Source: Pseudomonas sp. QTF5
GTDB lineage: Bacteria; Pseudomonadota; Gammaproteobacteria; Pseudomonadales; Pseudomonadaceae
DNA: 64,000 nucleotides
Reading direction: 5' to 3'
Assembly: GCF_000512695.2 (NCBI RefSeq)
Contig: NZ_AZRW02000015.1
Coordinates: 1 to 64,000 of the forward strand
The first letter of the stretch is position 1. Every line of letters begins with the position of its first letter. Both the position numbers and the translations under genes were made by a program. This document shows positions 63,196 through 64,000 of the stretch, in pieces. The notes under the pieces are model-generated. The model saw only the letters and a program-made list of their open reading frames with translations. It did not search any database and was not told the origin of the DNA.

Positions 63196-64000
63196 ATGGA
63201 AAACCAACAACTATTCCTCGGCATCGACTGCGGCACCCAAGGCACCAAAGCCATCATCCTCGATGCGAGCAGCGGACAGGTCCTCGGTCAGGGCGCCGCG
63301 GCCCACAGCCTCATCAGCGGCGCCAATGGTCGTCGGGAACAAGACACCGACCAATGGCTGGAAGCCTTTACCCTGGCCACCCACCGTGCCTTGCTCGCAG
63401 CGAATATCGACGGTCAGGCCATCCTCGGCATTGGTGTTTCCGGCCAGCAACATGGCCTGGTGCTGCTCGACGATCACGGCCAGGTGCTGCGCCCGGCCAA
63501 GCTCTGGTGCGACACCGAGTCCACGCCGGAGAACGACCGCTTGCTCGCCCATCTGGGCGGTGAAAAAGGCGCCCTGGAACGCCTCGGCGTGGTGATCGCG
63601 CCGGGCTACACCGTGTCCAAACTGCTCTGGACCAAAGAACAACATCCGGAAGTGTTCGCCCGGATCGCCCGCATTCTGCTGCCCCATGACTACCTCAACT
63701 ACTGGCTCACCGGCCGCAGTTGCAGCGAATATGGCGATGCCTCGGGCACCGGCTATTTCAATGTGCGCACCCGTCAGTGGGACTTGCAACTGCTGCGCGA
63801 CATCGACCCCACCGGACGCCTGCAAGCCGCGCTCCCGGAGCTGATCGATGCCCACCAACCGGTCGGCACGATCCTGCCGAGCATCGCCGAGCACCTCGGC
63901 ATCAACACCAAGGCGCTGGTCTCCAGCGGCGGCGGCGACAACATGATGGGCGCCATCGGCACCGGCAATATAAAGCCCGGCGCGATCACCATGAGCCTCG
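63196..64000 (+). CDS. mtlY: Sugar kinase (xylulokinase/fructokinase-type) MtlY, N-terminal 268 codons
   Basis: An FGGY-family kinase. The N-terminus LFLGIDCGTQGTKAIILD is the ATP-binding phosphate-1 loop, GVSGQQHGLVLLD the sugar-contacting strand, and YGDASGTGYFNVRTRQWD the second family signature. It should phosphorylate the ketose made by MtlD (xylulose from arabitol; fructose is handled by mtlZ, which would follow outside the window). The gene runs off the window end at about half its normal length (~490 aa). The symbol rests on operon position. Confidence 0.9.
   Translation, partial: MENQQLFLGIDCGTQGTKAIILDASSGQVLGQGAAAHSLISGANGRREQDTDQWLEAFTLATHRALLAANIDGQAILGIGVSGQQHGLVLLDDHGQVLRPAKLWCDTESTPENDRLLAHLGGEKGALERLGVVIAPGYTVSKLLWTKEQHPEVFARIARILLPHDYLNYWLTGRSCSEYGDASGTGYFNVRTRQWDLQLLRDIDPTGRLQAALPELIDAHQPVGTILPSIAEHLGINTKALVSSGGGDNMMGAIGTGNIKPGAITMSL

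Overview
The window reads as chromosome of a Pseudomonas of the P. fluorescens group. The evidence is an extracellular protease/lipase type I secretion cluster in the order aprA-inh-aprDEF-autotransporter-lipase, a mexS/mexT-mexEF-oprN efflux locus, a mannitol operon in the order mtlR-mtlEFGK-D-Y, and many short GC-rich inverted repeats of the fluorescent-pseudomonad REP/REPIN type. No rRNA, tRNA, CRISPR array or intact transposase was found.

Layout. 0-7 kb: an orphan zeta-toxin-like kinase, a DNA-repair pair (Fe-S helicase plus FAN1-type VRR-NUC nuclease), a small lipoprotein, a membrane acyltransferase-like protein and a small secreted protein. 7.4-19.4 kb (minus strand): the exoenzyme cluster with serralysin AprA, its inhibitor, the AprDEF type I exporter, a subtilisin-type autotransporter and a class I.3 lipase; a 46-codon fossil of a second lipase lies between the last two. 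20-34.4 kb: a DUF1652 protein, the reverse-transsulfuration pair CBS/CGL, a UvrD-like helicase, pirin, phosphoglucomutase, a MocR-type regulator with an unrecognised 496-aa partner, then mexS and mexT.

34.4-41.0 kb is an accessory block that separates mexT from the mexEF-oprN operon, which mexT normally adjoins. It holds a fragment of a nuclease-like gene, an HxlR regulator divergent from an Old Yellow Enzyme reductase, two near-identical NTF2-like proteins (one exported, one not) around an exported alpha/beta hydrolase, an AraC/SDR pair and a 45-codon ORF that looks like an autotransporter tail. Part of the block is bounded by 21-bp imperfect direct repeats.

41.4-47.4 kb: mexE-mexF-oprN with its terminator. 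47.5-53 kb: a region with three probable internal deletions: an FUSC/HlyD efflux fossil, a CHASE3-GAF sensor fused directly to the tail of a receiver domain with the kinase core gone, and a 29-codon ORF where a cheB gene is expected. 53-55.9 kb: a response regulator, a glycosyltransferase and a PI-PLC-like protein. 55.9-64 kb: the mannitol regulator, ABC transporter, dehydrogenase and the start of the sugar kinase, with REP-type hairpins before mtlE, between mtlE and mtlF, and between mtlD and mtlY.

Functionally the window combines nutrient-scavenging exoenzymes (with an RsmA/RsmE-type site over the aprA ribosome-binding site), polyol uptake and catabolism, sulfur amino-acid metabolism, and multidrug efflux with adjacent redox and electrophile-related enzymes.
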